Shown here piece after piece: positions 1 to 10,376 of a stretch of 64,000 bases of DNA (its first letter is position 1; every line of letters begins with the position of its first letter). The DNA lies in NCBI GenBank assembly GCA_009746045.1, contig RPFO01000065.1, positions 634,768 through 698,767 of the forward strand, given 5' to 3'. The DNA comes from Mesostigma viride. Taxonomy: Eukaryota > Streptophyta > Mesostigmatophyceae > Mesostigmatales > Mesostigmataceae. The position numbers and the translations under genes are program-made. The notes below the pieces were generated by a model. It did no database searches. It saw only the letters and a list, made by a program, of their open reading frames with translations, and was not told the origin of the DNA.

Positions 1-682
1 AAGGACGCCCCCGATAGCTACCTTACTAGCGTCTGTAGCTACCACAAAGGGTTTAGTAGTATCCGGTAGGATGAGTACGGGAGGAGAGAGGAGTAGGGAT
101 TTTAGACACTGAAAAGCCGACTGACATTCACTACTCCAGACAAAGGGGATATCCTTCTTTAATAAATGATTAATAGGGGCTGCTATAGTTGCGAAACGCG
201 GGATAAAACGCCTATAGTAAGAGGCAATCCCTAGAAAACTACGTACACCTTTAACGTCGGTAGGGGTAGGCCATTCCTGAATTGACTTAGTTTTATCCGG
301 GTCGGTAGCGACCCCGGCATCTGACAAAACATGTCCTAAAAATGGTACACTCCTACCAGAACAACTTTAGCACGGCGAGCCCACAAGGAATTTTCAGCCA
401 TTATCTCTAATACTTTCTTTAAAGCACGTAGGTGCGTTTCAAAATCAGGAGAGTAATAAGGATATCATCTAAGTAAGCTTGAGCACAAGAACGGTCATGC
501 TCAGATAAAGAAACAGAGGAGAAGGACGGATCCTTTAAATCAGATGACACTTGAGGAAGGTGAGAATTACCCATAACAGGTCTAAGCACTTCATTCATTA
601 ACATTTGAAAAGAGGCAGGAGAGTTACAGAGTCTCATGGCCGCTACTCTAAACTGATAATGACCAAAAAGGGGTAGCAAAGG
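1..682 (-). pseudogene. pol: Ty3/gypsy pol: reverse transcriptase palm/thumb and start of RNase H
   Basis: Minus-strand translation continues the RT of the upstream segment in a different frame. It contains FGHYQF-type and NSPASFQ motifs and the catalytic box AYLDDIL near 480. A frame change after YLDD leads to a stretch with GHVLSDAG, then FLGIASYYRRFIPRF near 200-240, the classical RT thumb motif. The start of RNase H (VVATDAS near 20-40) follows and is cut by the window edge. An in-frame stop near 345 and at least two frame changes indicate decay. The product would copy element RNA into DNA in cytoplasmic particles. Confidence 0.85.
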
Positions 683-1916
683 CGGTTTTATGGCAATCCT
701 CAGGGGCTATACGCAGTTGCCAAAAACCATCCGCACAATCCAGTACCGTGAAACAAGTGGAACCTTTAACCTTATTAAATATATCATCAATACGAGGTAG
801 AGGGTATTTAGACTTCACAGTAATGTCATTTAACTTCCTATAATCAGTAACTAGGCGAAACTTGCCATTTGGCTTAGGAACTAACAGGACACCAGCTGAG
901 TAGGGGGAGTTACTAGGCTCTATCAATCCTGCTTCTAATAGTGACACTAAAATCTGTTTTAGTTCCTTTAACTCGGTAGGGCCCATTCTATACATCGGAG
1001 AGTGCGTAGGAACTGCACCGTCCTTAATAACTACACGGTGTAAAACAGAACGAGGAGGAGGATAAGAAGGACTCTTTTCTTCAAAAACTTTGGAGGAATC
1101 TATCACAGCCATGTATCTTACTATTTCGTTTTCAGTATATCCCACTCCTATTGTATCCACTGTGTTTACATCTATATCCACACTATTATTAGTGATAGGT
1201 ATCTCCTGTACTTCTAACTGAAGGAACATACATAATAAATATCCATATTCCTTTAATTCAGATCGCAACTCATCATTGGACATTAATACTTCAGGTATAG
1301 GTCTTACAGGAGGATCAACAGGTGTAGGAGGAGTAATATCTACCAAGGATAAATTTTCTACTTTATAATGACGTTCTGGTACCCAGTAAGAGCTATCTGG
1401 AAACCAAATGACCATGGTAACATAATTAATGGTAATCTTATTATCCTGGTGCCAATCTAATCCTAGTAATACATCAGCGGTAGTGATAGGGCCTATAGTG
1501 GCCGTCAGGTTGACAGTACGTCCTTGTATGACCAGGGGAAGGGACACCGTACCCGGGGAATGACTGGTGCGACCGTCAGCATAATGAACAGTGACAGGCT
1601 TGGTGTGAGGGATAGGGACTAGTTCTAAACGCCTAACTAGGGCCTCGCTCACAAAGGAGCTAGCCGCACCGCTATCCACTAACACACAGACATTCAAAAG
1701 TTCATCAGCATGCAAGAAGGGGTCTACAACAGTGTGGGGAACGGTTAAGCCACCATTCCAAAACATAAGAGGACGAACACGTAAGGGTAGGGATGATTCA
1801 GCTCCTACAGAAGTTATGAAAACAGGCAGGCAAAAATTATTATCTGGGGTACTATCTAAGGACCTGTCCAGGTTACCCCCGGCTGACAGGCCTACTGTTC
1901 CCCCTCCCCCCCACAT
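648..1916 (-). CDS. pol: Ty3/gypsy pol: aspartic protease and N-terminal reverse transcriptase
   Basis: An open frame of about 420 codons. The N-terminal third is a retropepsin-like domain with the active-site motif VLVDSGAASSF (near 1650-1690) and the distal LLGLDWH motif (near 1450-1470). The C-terminal part is the RT fingers and palm: GLIEPSNSPYS, VLLVPKPNGKFRLVTDYRKL (about 820-890) and the first catalytic Asp in VLDCADGFWQL (near 730). The frame overlaps the end of gag by about 40 bases in another frame, consistent either with programmed frameshifting or with a mutation. The RT continues in a different frame below 680. Confidence 0.88.
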   Translation of the reverse strand: MWGGGGTVGLSAGGNLDRSLDSTPDNNFCLPVFITSVGAESSLPLRVRPLMFWNGGLTVPHTVVDPFLHADELLNVCVLVDSGAASSFVSEALVRRLELVPIPHTKPVTVHYADGRTSHSPGTVSLPLVIQGRTVNLTATIGPITTADVLLGLDWHQDNKITINYVTMVIWFPDSSYWVPERHYKVENLSLVDITPPTPVDPPVRPIPEVLMSNDELRSELKEYGYLLCMFLQLEVQEIPITNNSVDIDVNTVDTIGVGYTENEIVRYMAVIDSSKVFEEKSPSYPPPRSVLHRVVIKDGAVPTHSPMYRMGPTELKELKQILVSLLEAGLIEPSNSPYSAGVLLVPKPNGKFRLVTDYRKLNDITVKSKYPLPRIDDIFNKVKGSTCFTVLDCADGFWQLRIAPEDCHKTAFATPFWSLSV

Positions 1917-2600
1917 CCATTGGGACTAACCCCGAAGAAGTCCCTGGCGAAAAAGCCACTGCTGGAGGGTCGCGAGGGAGCGAAGAGGGTGCAGGAGCCT
2001 GATTATCATAGGGGAACCCTGAGGGTCCTGTCTGCACAACATTCAGCCTACTAGGGGTAGCTGAGGGAATGCGTCCTGGAGTGGGACGAATAGGAGCACG
2101 CTGAGGGGTACGAGGAGGGCGAGCATCGGGATGAGGGGGAGCACCAGAAAGGAACTTGGGGCACTCCGCCTTAAGATGGCCCACCTCATGACAATGATAA
2201 CACGAGATGTGAGACACATCCAATGCAGATATATCTGTAACGCAAATATCGAATTCTTCTACATATGCCTATTCTTCTTCAGGAGTGAGGACAAGGTTAT
2301 GAACCCTAGTACACAAAGGAGCATGAGCATACATGCAATCAGCAACACGGAGGAGATGGGTAGGAAGAGGAGTGGTAAAGAAATCTGCTACTCTTTAATA
2401 GACGTTGTCGCACATGCTTGAGGGGCAGATCAGTGAAACGGTAGGCAGAGAACTGGCGTTTTACCTCACGTAATAAGGGTCTACTGAGGCCTTGAAGGAA
2501 ACGAGCACGTACTTCTGCGCCCGACAAATCCCTAATTCGTACCATCTGTGCATCAAGTTCTTTCATATATTCCTTAAACGGTTTAGTACCTTGCTGCAAA
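1873..2600 (-). pseudogene. gag: Ty3/gypsy gag: capsid segment and CCHC zinc knuckle
   Basis: Two minus-strand segments in different frames. The first (about 2339-2599) has QQGTKPFKEYMKELDAQ and ARFLQGLSRPLLREV, typical of the Retrotrans_gag capsid fold. The second (1873-2223) begins with a CX2CX4HX4C zinc knuckle (CYHCHEVGHLKAEC), which packages element RNA, followed by a Pro/Arg-rich tail that overlaps the protease frame. The frame change between them near 2.2-2.35 kb suggests an indel. Confidence 0.8.
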
Positions 2601-3123
2601 GTACCAAAGGCTAATCTATCCTGCCAATCTGCATCAGGAGGAACTAAATGGCTCTCTAACCGCTAAAACAATCCTGCTACTGAGTTAGGGTAGGCATGAG
2701 AGGCCAAGGATTCACACTGGATGAGGTTGGCAAGCTCAGGGGTAATACAGGTAGTAAGATAGTGAGGGACTAAAACAGCATCAGAGAGACGCCATCTATT
2801 ATGATTCTGCCACGACTCTGTGTTCTGGGTAAGCAACATAATAAAAGTGAAAAACTGTTGAGGGGTAGACTTGACATCCAGCTAATTGGGAAGGTTAGCA
2901 AAGAGGGGAAGAGCAGGAGGCTTAGGGGGATTCGAAGAGTCAGTTTTTCCCATAGGGCCACTATCTTCCACTGCTACATAAGCGGGATAGAAGGAAGGAA
3001 GAGGAAAGGTTTTGGGTAGGGGTCGAGAAGGGGCCACCGTTTCAGACTGGTGCCCATAGGAGAAAGGAACAGTATATTGCTCACGAAGAGAGGAGTAGGC
3101 AAAATGATCATAATTTCTATCAT

Positions 3124-3481
3124 CTAGGGGCATGGTGCTGAAATCACTATTACTTCTAAATCAGCCACACGGGTAGGGACCTGGGCTGCCTCATAGGCCG
3201 TCTCAGGGTAGGACCAGGAAGCAGGTGGGTAAAATGGAACTGCACTAGGGCGCCCAGAGGGGCCGACAGGGGCAGAGGTACGACCCGTGTTAAAAGCAGG
3301 CATGGAAGGCACAGAGTGGGAAGGAGGCCTAGAAACATTGTTAGTTAGTGAGGACCTGCTGGGGGGTTGAGCCAAGGTTGCAAGAGGGGCAGGGGCCTGG
3401 TTCAAGGTAAGGGAAGGGTCATCACTAAATCTGACTTGCATACGTTGTTCATAGGTAGGAGGGGTGACAGAGGGACGACGA

Positions 3482-3513
<32 letters not shown>

Positions 3514-3600
3514 GTTGTTGGCATTATTAGAATTATTAGTGGTAGGTATAGGTGACATCTCTCCACCCACTAGATCCATGTTCAGTTTGAGGAAAAACAA
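3124..3600 (-). CDS. gag: Ty3/gypsy gag N-terminal region, Asn-rich
   Basis: An open frame immediately 5' (on the minus strand) of the capsid segment. It starts with a probable Met at about 3582 (MDLVGGEMS) and carries a poly-Asn run encoded by an ATT/TTG microsatellite (about 3480-3520), then a Pro/Ser-rich segment. Its position makes it the probable gag N-terminus, but it shows no recognisable domain. The frame is lost again near 3120, so continuity with the capsid is not established. Confidence 0.5.
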
Positions 3601-5464
3601 TTAAGGTTGCAATAAGGAGGAGGACAACGCCCTAATTTAAAGCAAGGAAAGCAAAAAGGAAAAACTTTTAATGTCCTAAGAGAGGAAAACAAGTAAAATC
3701 AATCCTTTTTAATAACAGTAATGGATAGGGAGCCAAACTCTAAGGTGAGAGGAGTATCTACACTAGAGGAGGATGACACCGTAGGACGAGGGGGAGATGG
3801 AGGTAGTGAAACCAAAACAAGGCTATCTACCGAAGGGCGAGCAAGAGGAGCAGGAAAAGAACGTCTTGGGGGTACAGCACCAGAGGTAGGGGCTGCAGGA
3901 AGGGTAGAAGTATAGTGACAGGGGGAGGACGTATTGGCTCACTGGCCCGTTGCTGGGCAGCCCTAACCTTAGGGGTATCAGTAGGGTTACCTTGTACCTT
4001 GAAGGCAGGGGTAGGGGAAGACCGATCAGGTTTCATAGGCAATAGTAGACACTGATATGGGAGTCGTTGAAAGATGGCGCCCAAATGGTCGTCGATGACC
4101 AACGCCGTAGCCGAGGAACTCCTGCTGTGGGGTACAACACCAACCACAAGGGTCTAAACATAGGCATATACATCCAAGCGTAAAAGAGAGTGGAAGGCGA
4201 TGAACAACGTTCTAGCATCGGCGACTAGCCGAATCTATTCCTAGGCACTTTCCTATTCTAGCCGATTCCTAATGAACGGATAGGAGGCACTTGAGGTGGA
4301 GGAGGTCCTACCTCTCCTCCCCCCCCACAAAGCATCTATGATGCTCGCCTAGAGCTAACGAGCATATAAGAAAACGCAGCAGCGTGCACGGAAAAGAGGT
4401 GTAGTCTAAAGGGACGCTAATCGTCCCACTATCCATCACTATTGAACCGTCAAACCCACTAGCTAACGTCAAACAGCACCCAGCAAGGAAATGCACACAC
4501 AGATGGAAAAGGAAAAGGAAAAGGAACTAGCTACGTGAGGAGTTCATCCGCTTTGAGCAGGTCTAACTTCTAGGCAGGGCGTGTCCCGAATCGGGCAGCA
4601 CTACCCCCCTAGCTTGACGGCGACCCGCCCATTACCTGTCAAGAGGTTGTCTTCTTCTGTGCCCTGGCCGCGGAAGGCCTCTGGCGTATAGGGTTGCAAG
4701 GGAACTTCGTCGCGTCTACCTAAACCTCCGCTACCATTGTTACGTCCTGGCTCGACTCTATCCCAAACATCTCGCCTAACCTTACCTAAACTAGTGATGA
4801 GGCACCTACCGAGGAGTGAGGAGCTATATTGGCTATAAGACCTAGGACGCGACGACGCTGCTTCTCAATGCATTCCCTTATAATACGCCATATACCGAAT
4901 AAAACCAGGGTACTACGAAGGAAACAATACTACACTGCCGTGACCCAAGCCTATATGTGTTAATTCATTTAACACACGCCGAGTGCCATTCACGAAGGAC
5001 AACTGCTGCATAAATGATCGCCGACAGGCGTGTATGCTCGGGCCGACATCGACCCTCGCACACAGGACCAACGCACGTCCACAAGGTTCACACGCAGGAT
5101 AAAAGGACCACTACTAAAGTACGCAGCGCGGCGCGACTGCACCGAACCACCATACTGTACAAGTGCCACGTCACAAGGCCCGGTACCGACCGGCCAAAAG
5201 GTCCTTACTACACGTAAGCCTAGGAAAGTCAGCGAACTGCTCCGGAATGGCTGAGGCAACAAGGGACCTAATTTACGTCCGTAACAACAACAAAAGTTAC
5301 GCGACGTAACACATGGTAGCTCGAGCCTGCCCACATACGGCCGCGAGTATAGGGACGCATAACGCACCAGCGCGCCTGTATGCACGCATGCGTACTTTGC
5401 CATGTGCAGAATCAACCACCTGTCGTTGGCAAAAGTATATACTAGTATATAGTACTACCTAGAC
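3601..5464. other. No gene recognised; probable retroelement 5' region
   Basis: No open frame here resembles a known family. The left part (3.6-4.2 kb) is probably the untranslated leader of the gypsy element, and the 5' LTR may lie within 4.2-5.4 kb. I found no diagnostic primer-binding site or matched termini. An A/T-rich palindrome (TATATACTAGTATATA) sits at about 5435-5450, just before the LINE fragment. Confidence 0.4.
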
Positions 5465-6028
5465 ATGCCCCGAATGCTCCGTCATATCCTCGGCGTCCGC
5501 TACCAAGAACGCCGCACCCGGGCCGAGCTCTGCTGCGAGCTCCCTCTTGTCACCCATACCATCCGACACCGCCGCCTCCTCTTTGCCGGCCATCTTGCCC
5601 GCACAGACCAGGTGAATACCGATGTGGGCCCTGCCGGGGGGCTTAAGACGGGCCAACCAGGTAGACACCTCCTCCTATGGCAGGGTCCCCTTGTCCCATC
5701 ACAACCTACTGGCAAACTTGCGCGCGCCGGGCACTGGCGCGGCGCGACCCGGACCTATGTGACACAACTGCTTGAAGATGCAGGGCTTCTGGGACTATCC
5801 GTACTCCGCACCCGCATGATTGACAAGAAGAAATGGGCTGCCATCTGCGATAAGCACCTTCCTGAGGGGTATGCTCCTGTTTTCTCCCCACGGGCCCCGT
5901 GGCCCATTGCTAGCCAGGGTAGAAGTCCGCAGGTGGAGGTTCTTGGTCCTGAGGATAGCCGCTACACTACCGCCTCGTCTGCCATTACAGTAGAGGACAG
6001 CTCGGATGAGGATTACATCCCCATCTAG
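5465..6028 (+). pseudogene. LINE ORF2 C-terminal fragment
   Basis: About 187 codons open to a stop at 6026-6028. The segment contains the post-RT motif LPLVTHTIRHRRLLFAGHLA (about 5540-5600), also found in the fragments at 17.7 kb and 48.9 kb (ITSTIKQRRLQLVGHLART and ISDEIRQRRIAFVGHLART). This is the conserved region C-terminal to the RT of this LINE family. The tail (GLLGLSVLRTRMIDKKKWA) matches the tail near 18.2 kb. The RT core is missing, so this is a 5'-truncated copy. The protein would be a target-primed reverse transcriptase. Confidence 0.75.
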
Positions 6029-6195
6029 TGCTTAACTAGTAGATGGGAGACCACGAGCCACGAGGTAGCCATGGCTGACGGCGGCGCTCATAACTTTCAC
6101 GTTTGAGCACTCGAATTCAGCTGTGAATATCACTATCGCTTCGTCTTTCTAAGACGCACATGCTGATATAATTTTCCGAATCTATTACGCAATAT

Positions 6196-7421
6196 ATGAC
6201 GAGCAAACGCCCCTCGACGCAACGCAGTTTGGCGGATGCGCTCGCCCATGACAATGCGGCAGCTGAGGCTGCCGCTTCGCCAGATCCGGCGGCAGGCAGC
6301 GGTGACACTAGTCGTGCACTGGTGGTCGCCCAGCAACCTCCCGGACTCACTGCATCGCCATCGGCATCGCCTGACCCTAAACGCGCCCGCTCAGCCGACA
6401 AAACCGGAGGGTCTTCACGCCCCTCGGAACCGCGCTGTCGGCTCCAACCTTTCCAGGTCGATGATTACGACTGGACCACCATTTCTCCGAGCGATGCTAT
6501 GCATCACATCTTCTTCGGGGACTACGCCTCGCTTTACGACCTGTGCCTCCATCTCCACGCCACCGGACGCCTCCTCGTCACCGACGGCCGTCGCTGGCAC
6601 AACATCAGCCAGCTGTTCGGGTGCCCTCGCCCCCAGCTCCAGCATGCCGTCCTCAACTCCCTTCTCCAGCGCTCTGATATGGCGAGATCTGGGCTCCATC
6701 CATCTCCGCCCCCGCATTCCGTTCCATCCTCATGGAAGCCTTCCAGCAGCACGTGACCCCCCTTGCTGCCGACGCAGCAGCAATGGGGGGCACGCTGGCT
6801 ACTGAACTTCCTCACATTTCCACCGCCGCCGCCTCCACCTCCACTGCCATTTCCGCCTCCACTGCCAACATCAAAGCCCAGCTCCTCGACCTCGACCAAC
6901 GCCTTCAAGCCACCGCCACCGCCCTTGAGTGCTTGCATGACACCGCCGGCCTCACCGCCCAGGCGGTGAAGGACATCGCCGCCCAGCCGGCACCTGCTGG
7001 CCCGGCCGGCGATGCTCCCTCCACCTGGGCGGACTTGCTTAAGCATCACACCACCTCCACCACCTCCACCATCACGGCACAACTCAAGCAACAAGCCCTC
7101 GACCTTCGCGTGGAAGCCGACATCGCCAGGCGCAGCCACAATGTCATCGTCAAGCACTTCGACCAGCCGGCAGGTGAGACCTCCACGAGCCTTCTTGAGG
7201 CATTTAAGCGCGACATTTTTGCCCCCATGGTACTCACTGGTGAGCTGCGCATGTCGGCTGTCCGCCTCCCCCGCGCGCGGGGGAAGGCTGGCCCGGCACC
7301 TGTGCTCCTCACCTTTAAGTACATGGCGGACAAGCTGGCGTTCCTTAAATGCCGCAAGAAGCTCTCGAGGACTCGCTTCACGCTGGACGACGACTTGACC
7401 CTGGCCCAGCAACAGCGGTGA
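6196..7421 (+). pseudogene. LINE ORF1 protein (RNA-binding type), frameshifted
   Basis: Two overlapping frames (6196-6756 and 6732-7421), with reading-frame breaks near 6690-6715. The product resembles LINE ORF1 nucleic-acid chaperones: a low-complexity N-terminus, an Ala-rich helical middle (about 6780-7000), then an RRM-like part (HNVIVKHFDQPAGETSTSLL, LLTFKYMADKLAFLK). It ends with a motif comparable to the L1 ORF1 C-terminal domain (TLDDDLTLAQQQR). The homologous protein at 50.3-51.7 kb continues with RRDLWPEYLRHKQ, which a stop removes here. Function by family: binding element RNA in a ribonucleoprotein. The assignment rests on motif resemblance. Confidence 0.7.
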
Positions 7422-7484
7422 CGCGAGCTATGGCCGACCTATACCTTCAGCTCCGGCAGAGCGCAGGGGGGAAGCCGGTATACT

Positions 7485-8183
7485 AGTTAAAGCGCAATGT
7501 GTAGGGATAGATAGATTCCAATGCGCGCGGATAGATTCATCATGAGAATGGTTGGAATGGAGCTTGGTTAAAAATATAGGCTTACAGCACTCGTGCACGT
7601 AAGTGCTTAGACACGAGTTTGCCAAGTCAAGGCAACACACGTGAGACGGGCTCGCAAGAGATCTAACCAGTTGGCACTGGCCTATTCTTTATATACTTGT
7701 GCACTGTGCTTTGCTAGGCCTGAGCAGCCTCGTAGGCCTGCTCAGTATTAACACCCCCGGTACAGTATTAACAACCTGTACAGCGTCCAGATCCTATACA
7801 GTAGGTCTGCCATACAGGCACAGTGACCACAAGGTACAGTCCACAGTGATTATTGCGTCTGCACCCAATTGTCCAGGACTAAGCCTGCGGTACCAACAGA
7901 CCACAGGTTAAGGTTCCTATTTCCTGCGTACGACGTATTAATCCAATACCGTCGTAGGTTCAGCACCTAATTCCTGTCAGCCCAGGAATTACTGTCGACC
8001 CCATATGCCGTCGGCACATATTCACGCACGACTTAGAAGAATAGCCGGCTCGCGCTCGCGCGCGACCGGGAAGTCGGAACACCATAACTTTCTTGATACT
8101 TGTCGGAATGAACTCGTTCCGGTGCCGCTGGAATCGTAGAGATATGCCGAATCAGGAACACGCCAATGCGCTTGGCGTTAACT
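7485..8183 (-). repeat. copia LTR (3' LTR in element orientation)
   Basis: Starts AGTTAAAGCGCAATG and ends GGCGTTAACT on the plus strand. It is almost identical to 14991-15688; differences seen are GTACGTAAG/GTACGTGAG, one extra base in CACAAGG and CAATTG/CAATAG. A polypurine tract lies directly inside its right border. Confidence 0.92.
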
Positions 8184-8205
8184 CCAATCCTTTCTTTTCT
8201 TGAGC
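8184..8205 (-). other. Polypurine tract of the copia element
   Basis: On the minus strand the bases just before the 3' LTR read AAGAAAAGAAAGGATTGG. This is the expected plus-strand primer for an LTR element and confirms the minus orientation. Confidence 0.7.
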
Positions 8206-8251
8206 TGTAGCAGCTCACACAAGTCTACATACAAACACACACAATGGGTAC

Positions 8252-8371
8252 TGGACATCCTCCCCGACTACAAGTCACAAACCACTGGGCATGACAGTCA
8301 GCTTGGATTCCTGGACATCCTCCCCGACTACAAGTCACAACCCACTGGGCATGACAGTCAGCTTGGATTCC
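8252..8371. repeat. 60-bp tandem duplication, two copies
   Basis: The block starting TGGACATCCTCCCCGACTAC occurs at 8252-8311 and again at 8312-8371 with one difference (CACAAACC/CACAACCC). It lies in the non-coding 3' end of the copia interior. Confidence 0.9.
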
Positions 8372-8654
8372 TTATTATATGTACATAGCACCCATACTGG
8401 TTCAGGAGCACAAACAAATTACAATGAGTCCCTATCCCTTCCCGGGAGGCTCGTTGTGTTACCCATGTACAAGAGGTTGGCCAACTGTGGCAGCCCATAG
8501 GTGTTCAGCGAAGAACTTGAGAAGTATGTACAACCTTCAGGACCTTAGGCGAAACCCCACAGATCACCCACAACAGCTCATCAGAAAACATTGCTGACCC
8601 CCAGACGGGAGTCGGCGCCGGTCTGCTGCCCCTTATCGAACCAGACACAACATC

Positions 8655-9472
8655 AGTTATAAACAACGATTCCTTGCGGAATCGGTACTAAGCGCTTAGT
8701 ATCGATTCCGTCAGGAATCGTTGTATATAACTAAAACTTTTGCTTGCGCCGGCAAGGCTAAGGCCGATACTAGTCGGGTCATCGAATTGGCTATTCGATT
8801 ATCGAAGTTGCCTATTCGACCATCGAACTTTCCTATTCGATTATCGAATTTTCCTTATTCGATTGTCGAAATTTCCTATTCGACAGGGGGTCAGAGGCCA
8901 GCGGCCTATCATACTCGGTGCCCAGCGAGCCACCGAACTAGGCCTAGTCGATTATAGCGAGACATCGCGTGGAACTTAGCCGATTTCGGGGACTTAGCCG
9001 ATTTTCGGAGCGACGTCGAACAACACAGATGATTAGCCGGTTGAGCACATCATATCAGTCGAATAGCTAGCGCTGGTACTCCGCCTAGTAAGCGGAGAGC
9101 ACTTGCCTATTTCGATTAACATATTAGGCCGAACGATTAGCGTCCGCAACGTTATTCGCATTACTAGGCGAAAAATCCACCCCCGGAACGATCCTAGCGG
9201 GATTCGAACCCGGGATGCCGGCGTGTCGCAACAGTCTTAGTTATATACAACGATTCCTGACGGAATCGATACTAAGCGCTTAGTGTCGAATAGGCAACTT
9301 ACTAGTGTCGAATAGGCAACTTCGATAATCGAATAGCCAATTCGATGACCCGACTAGTATCGGCCTTAGCCTTGCCGGCGCAAGCAAAAGTTTTAGTTAT
9401 AAACAACGATTCCTTGCGGAATCGGTACTAAGCGCTTAGTACCGATTCCGCAAGGAATCGTTGTTTATAACT
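8655..9472. mobile_element. Foldback/TIR element with about 165-bp inverted arms inside the copia element
   Basis: The left arm from about 8655 and the right arm to about 9472 are near-perfect inverted copies over about 165 bp, starting AGTTATAAACAACGATTCC. Each arm itself opens with a 75-bp hairpin (centre TAAGCGCTTA). ACATC directly flanks both sides and may be a 5-bp target duplication. The middle contains about five degenerate copies of a 24-bp unit (CTATTCGATTATCGAA type, 8779-8885) and a third hairpin half at about 9238. No transposase is present, so the element is non-autonomous. Confidence 0.75.
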
Positions 9473-9814
9473 ACATCTACGCGAAGCACATGCAAAACAC
9501 AAGCTCCTATACTCATTCCAACCGTGGAAAATCAGGGGACCTGTCGCCACCTCACCAGCATGGTGGATGGGTCAGCCAGTCCGTGAAACTCCGCCTTAAG
9601 ACGGCACCAGGGAATCGAACCCCGCCCACAAACCACAGATCTGGGGAAACCTCAGACTGAGATCAAAAACCCCAGATAGACATCTCTCCATCAGAGACAA
9701 TGTCAGACATTCCCACACCAGAGACATGTCTCACCCCTCAAGGTGTGCTCAGGATTATGTACAATCAAGCTCCCAGCCTGATATCCAGAGACTTAAGCAC
9801 CCAGCTCTCAGCTT

Positions 9815-10376
9815 TTAGACAGATAGACCGACTTGACAGTCAGCATTCATGAGCTTCCTCAGTACATTGTACTGGGCTGGGGCCTTGTGTGGCAGCTTGG
9901 TCAATGCATCAGCAGGGTTCTCCTCGCCAGGGATATGCTTCAAGTCAACCAAACTGGCCAACTCCTTCAGCAACAAATAATCCAGGTCCCGGCTTCTGGC
10001 CAGCTGCTTGTGAATAAACTGGACCATACCCATGCTGTCTGTTAGCAACAACGTCTCCATCTGCAAGGTCCAAGGGGTAACTGAAGCCAGCTCGATCCAG
10101 CATCAACTCCTTTATGTACAAGCTGGACTGGACCCCCTCACATATGGCCCTGCATTCTGCCACATCTGAACTGATACAGGCCCTCTTCTGCAGTCTGCTG
10201 TACCAGCTGAACAAACTTGCCCTGCTCTGATAGAAAGCAAACATGCGAGCAGCAGATCTCCCCCTGACCTTGGTAACCTGGCGAGCATCCATGGAACTGT
10301 CAACAAAGATCTCCAAGGTGTTAGGCTGGGCAAAGTCAATCCCAGACAAAATCAGATCAGGGGTACTCTCCACCAA
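9815..10376 (-). pseudogene. pol: Ty1/copia RNase H (C-terminus of pol)
   Basis: Two overlapping minus-strand frames. The upstream frame (9945-10376) has EIFVDSSMDARQ, then FSWYSRLQKRACISSDVAE and ELMLDRAGFSYPL. The downstream frame (9815-10066) has LLLTDSMGMVQFIHKQLAR and HIPGEENPADALTKLP. Together these are the ordered motifs of copia RNase H: the catalytic acid in FVDSS, the SWxSxLQ strand, the D in TDS and the C-terminal NPADxLTK motif. The break near 9960-10060 is a frame change. The RT, integrase and gag that should lie above 10.4 kb on this strand are not recognisable as continuous frames. Confidence 0.85.

Larger units (their letters stand above)
1..3600 (-). mobile_element. Ty3/gypsy LTR retrotransposon, partial and frameshifted
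   Basis: On the minus strand the parts lie in the order gag N-terminus, capsid, CCHC knuckle, aspartic protease, reverse transcriptase and start of RNase H, which is the Ty3/gypsy gag-pol order. The element leaves the window at base 1, so the RNase H remainder, the integrase and the 3' LTR are not visible. Reading frame changes between gag and protease, and inside the RT, show a copy that is at least partly decayed. I could not place the 5' LTR or primer-binding site between 3.6 and 5.4 kb, because the partner LTR lies outside the window. Confidence 0.9.

Noticed and set aside
4990-5415. Minus-strand 141-codon frame
   Set aside because: No recognisable family or context; likely chance in G/C-rich sequence or part of an LTR.
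9190-9232. tRNA-like segment with CGGGTTCGAATCCCG on the minus strand
   Set aside because: Only a T-arm/B-box-like piece is visible; no acceptor, D or anticodon arms can be folded. A similar piece at 9600-9620 has the same problem.
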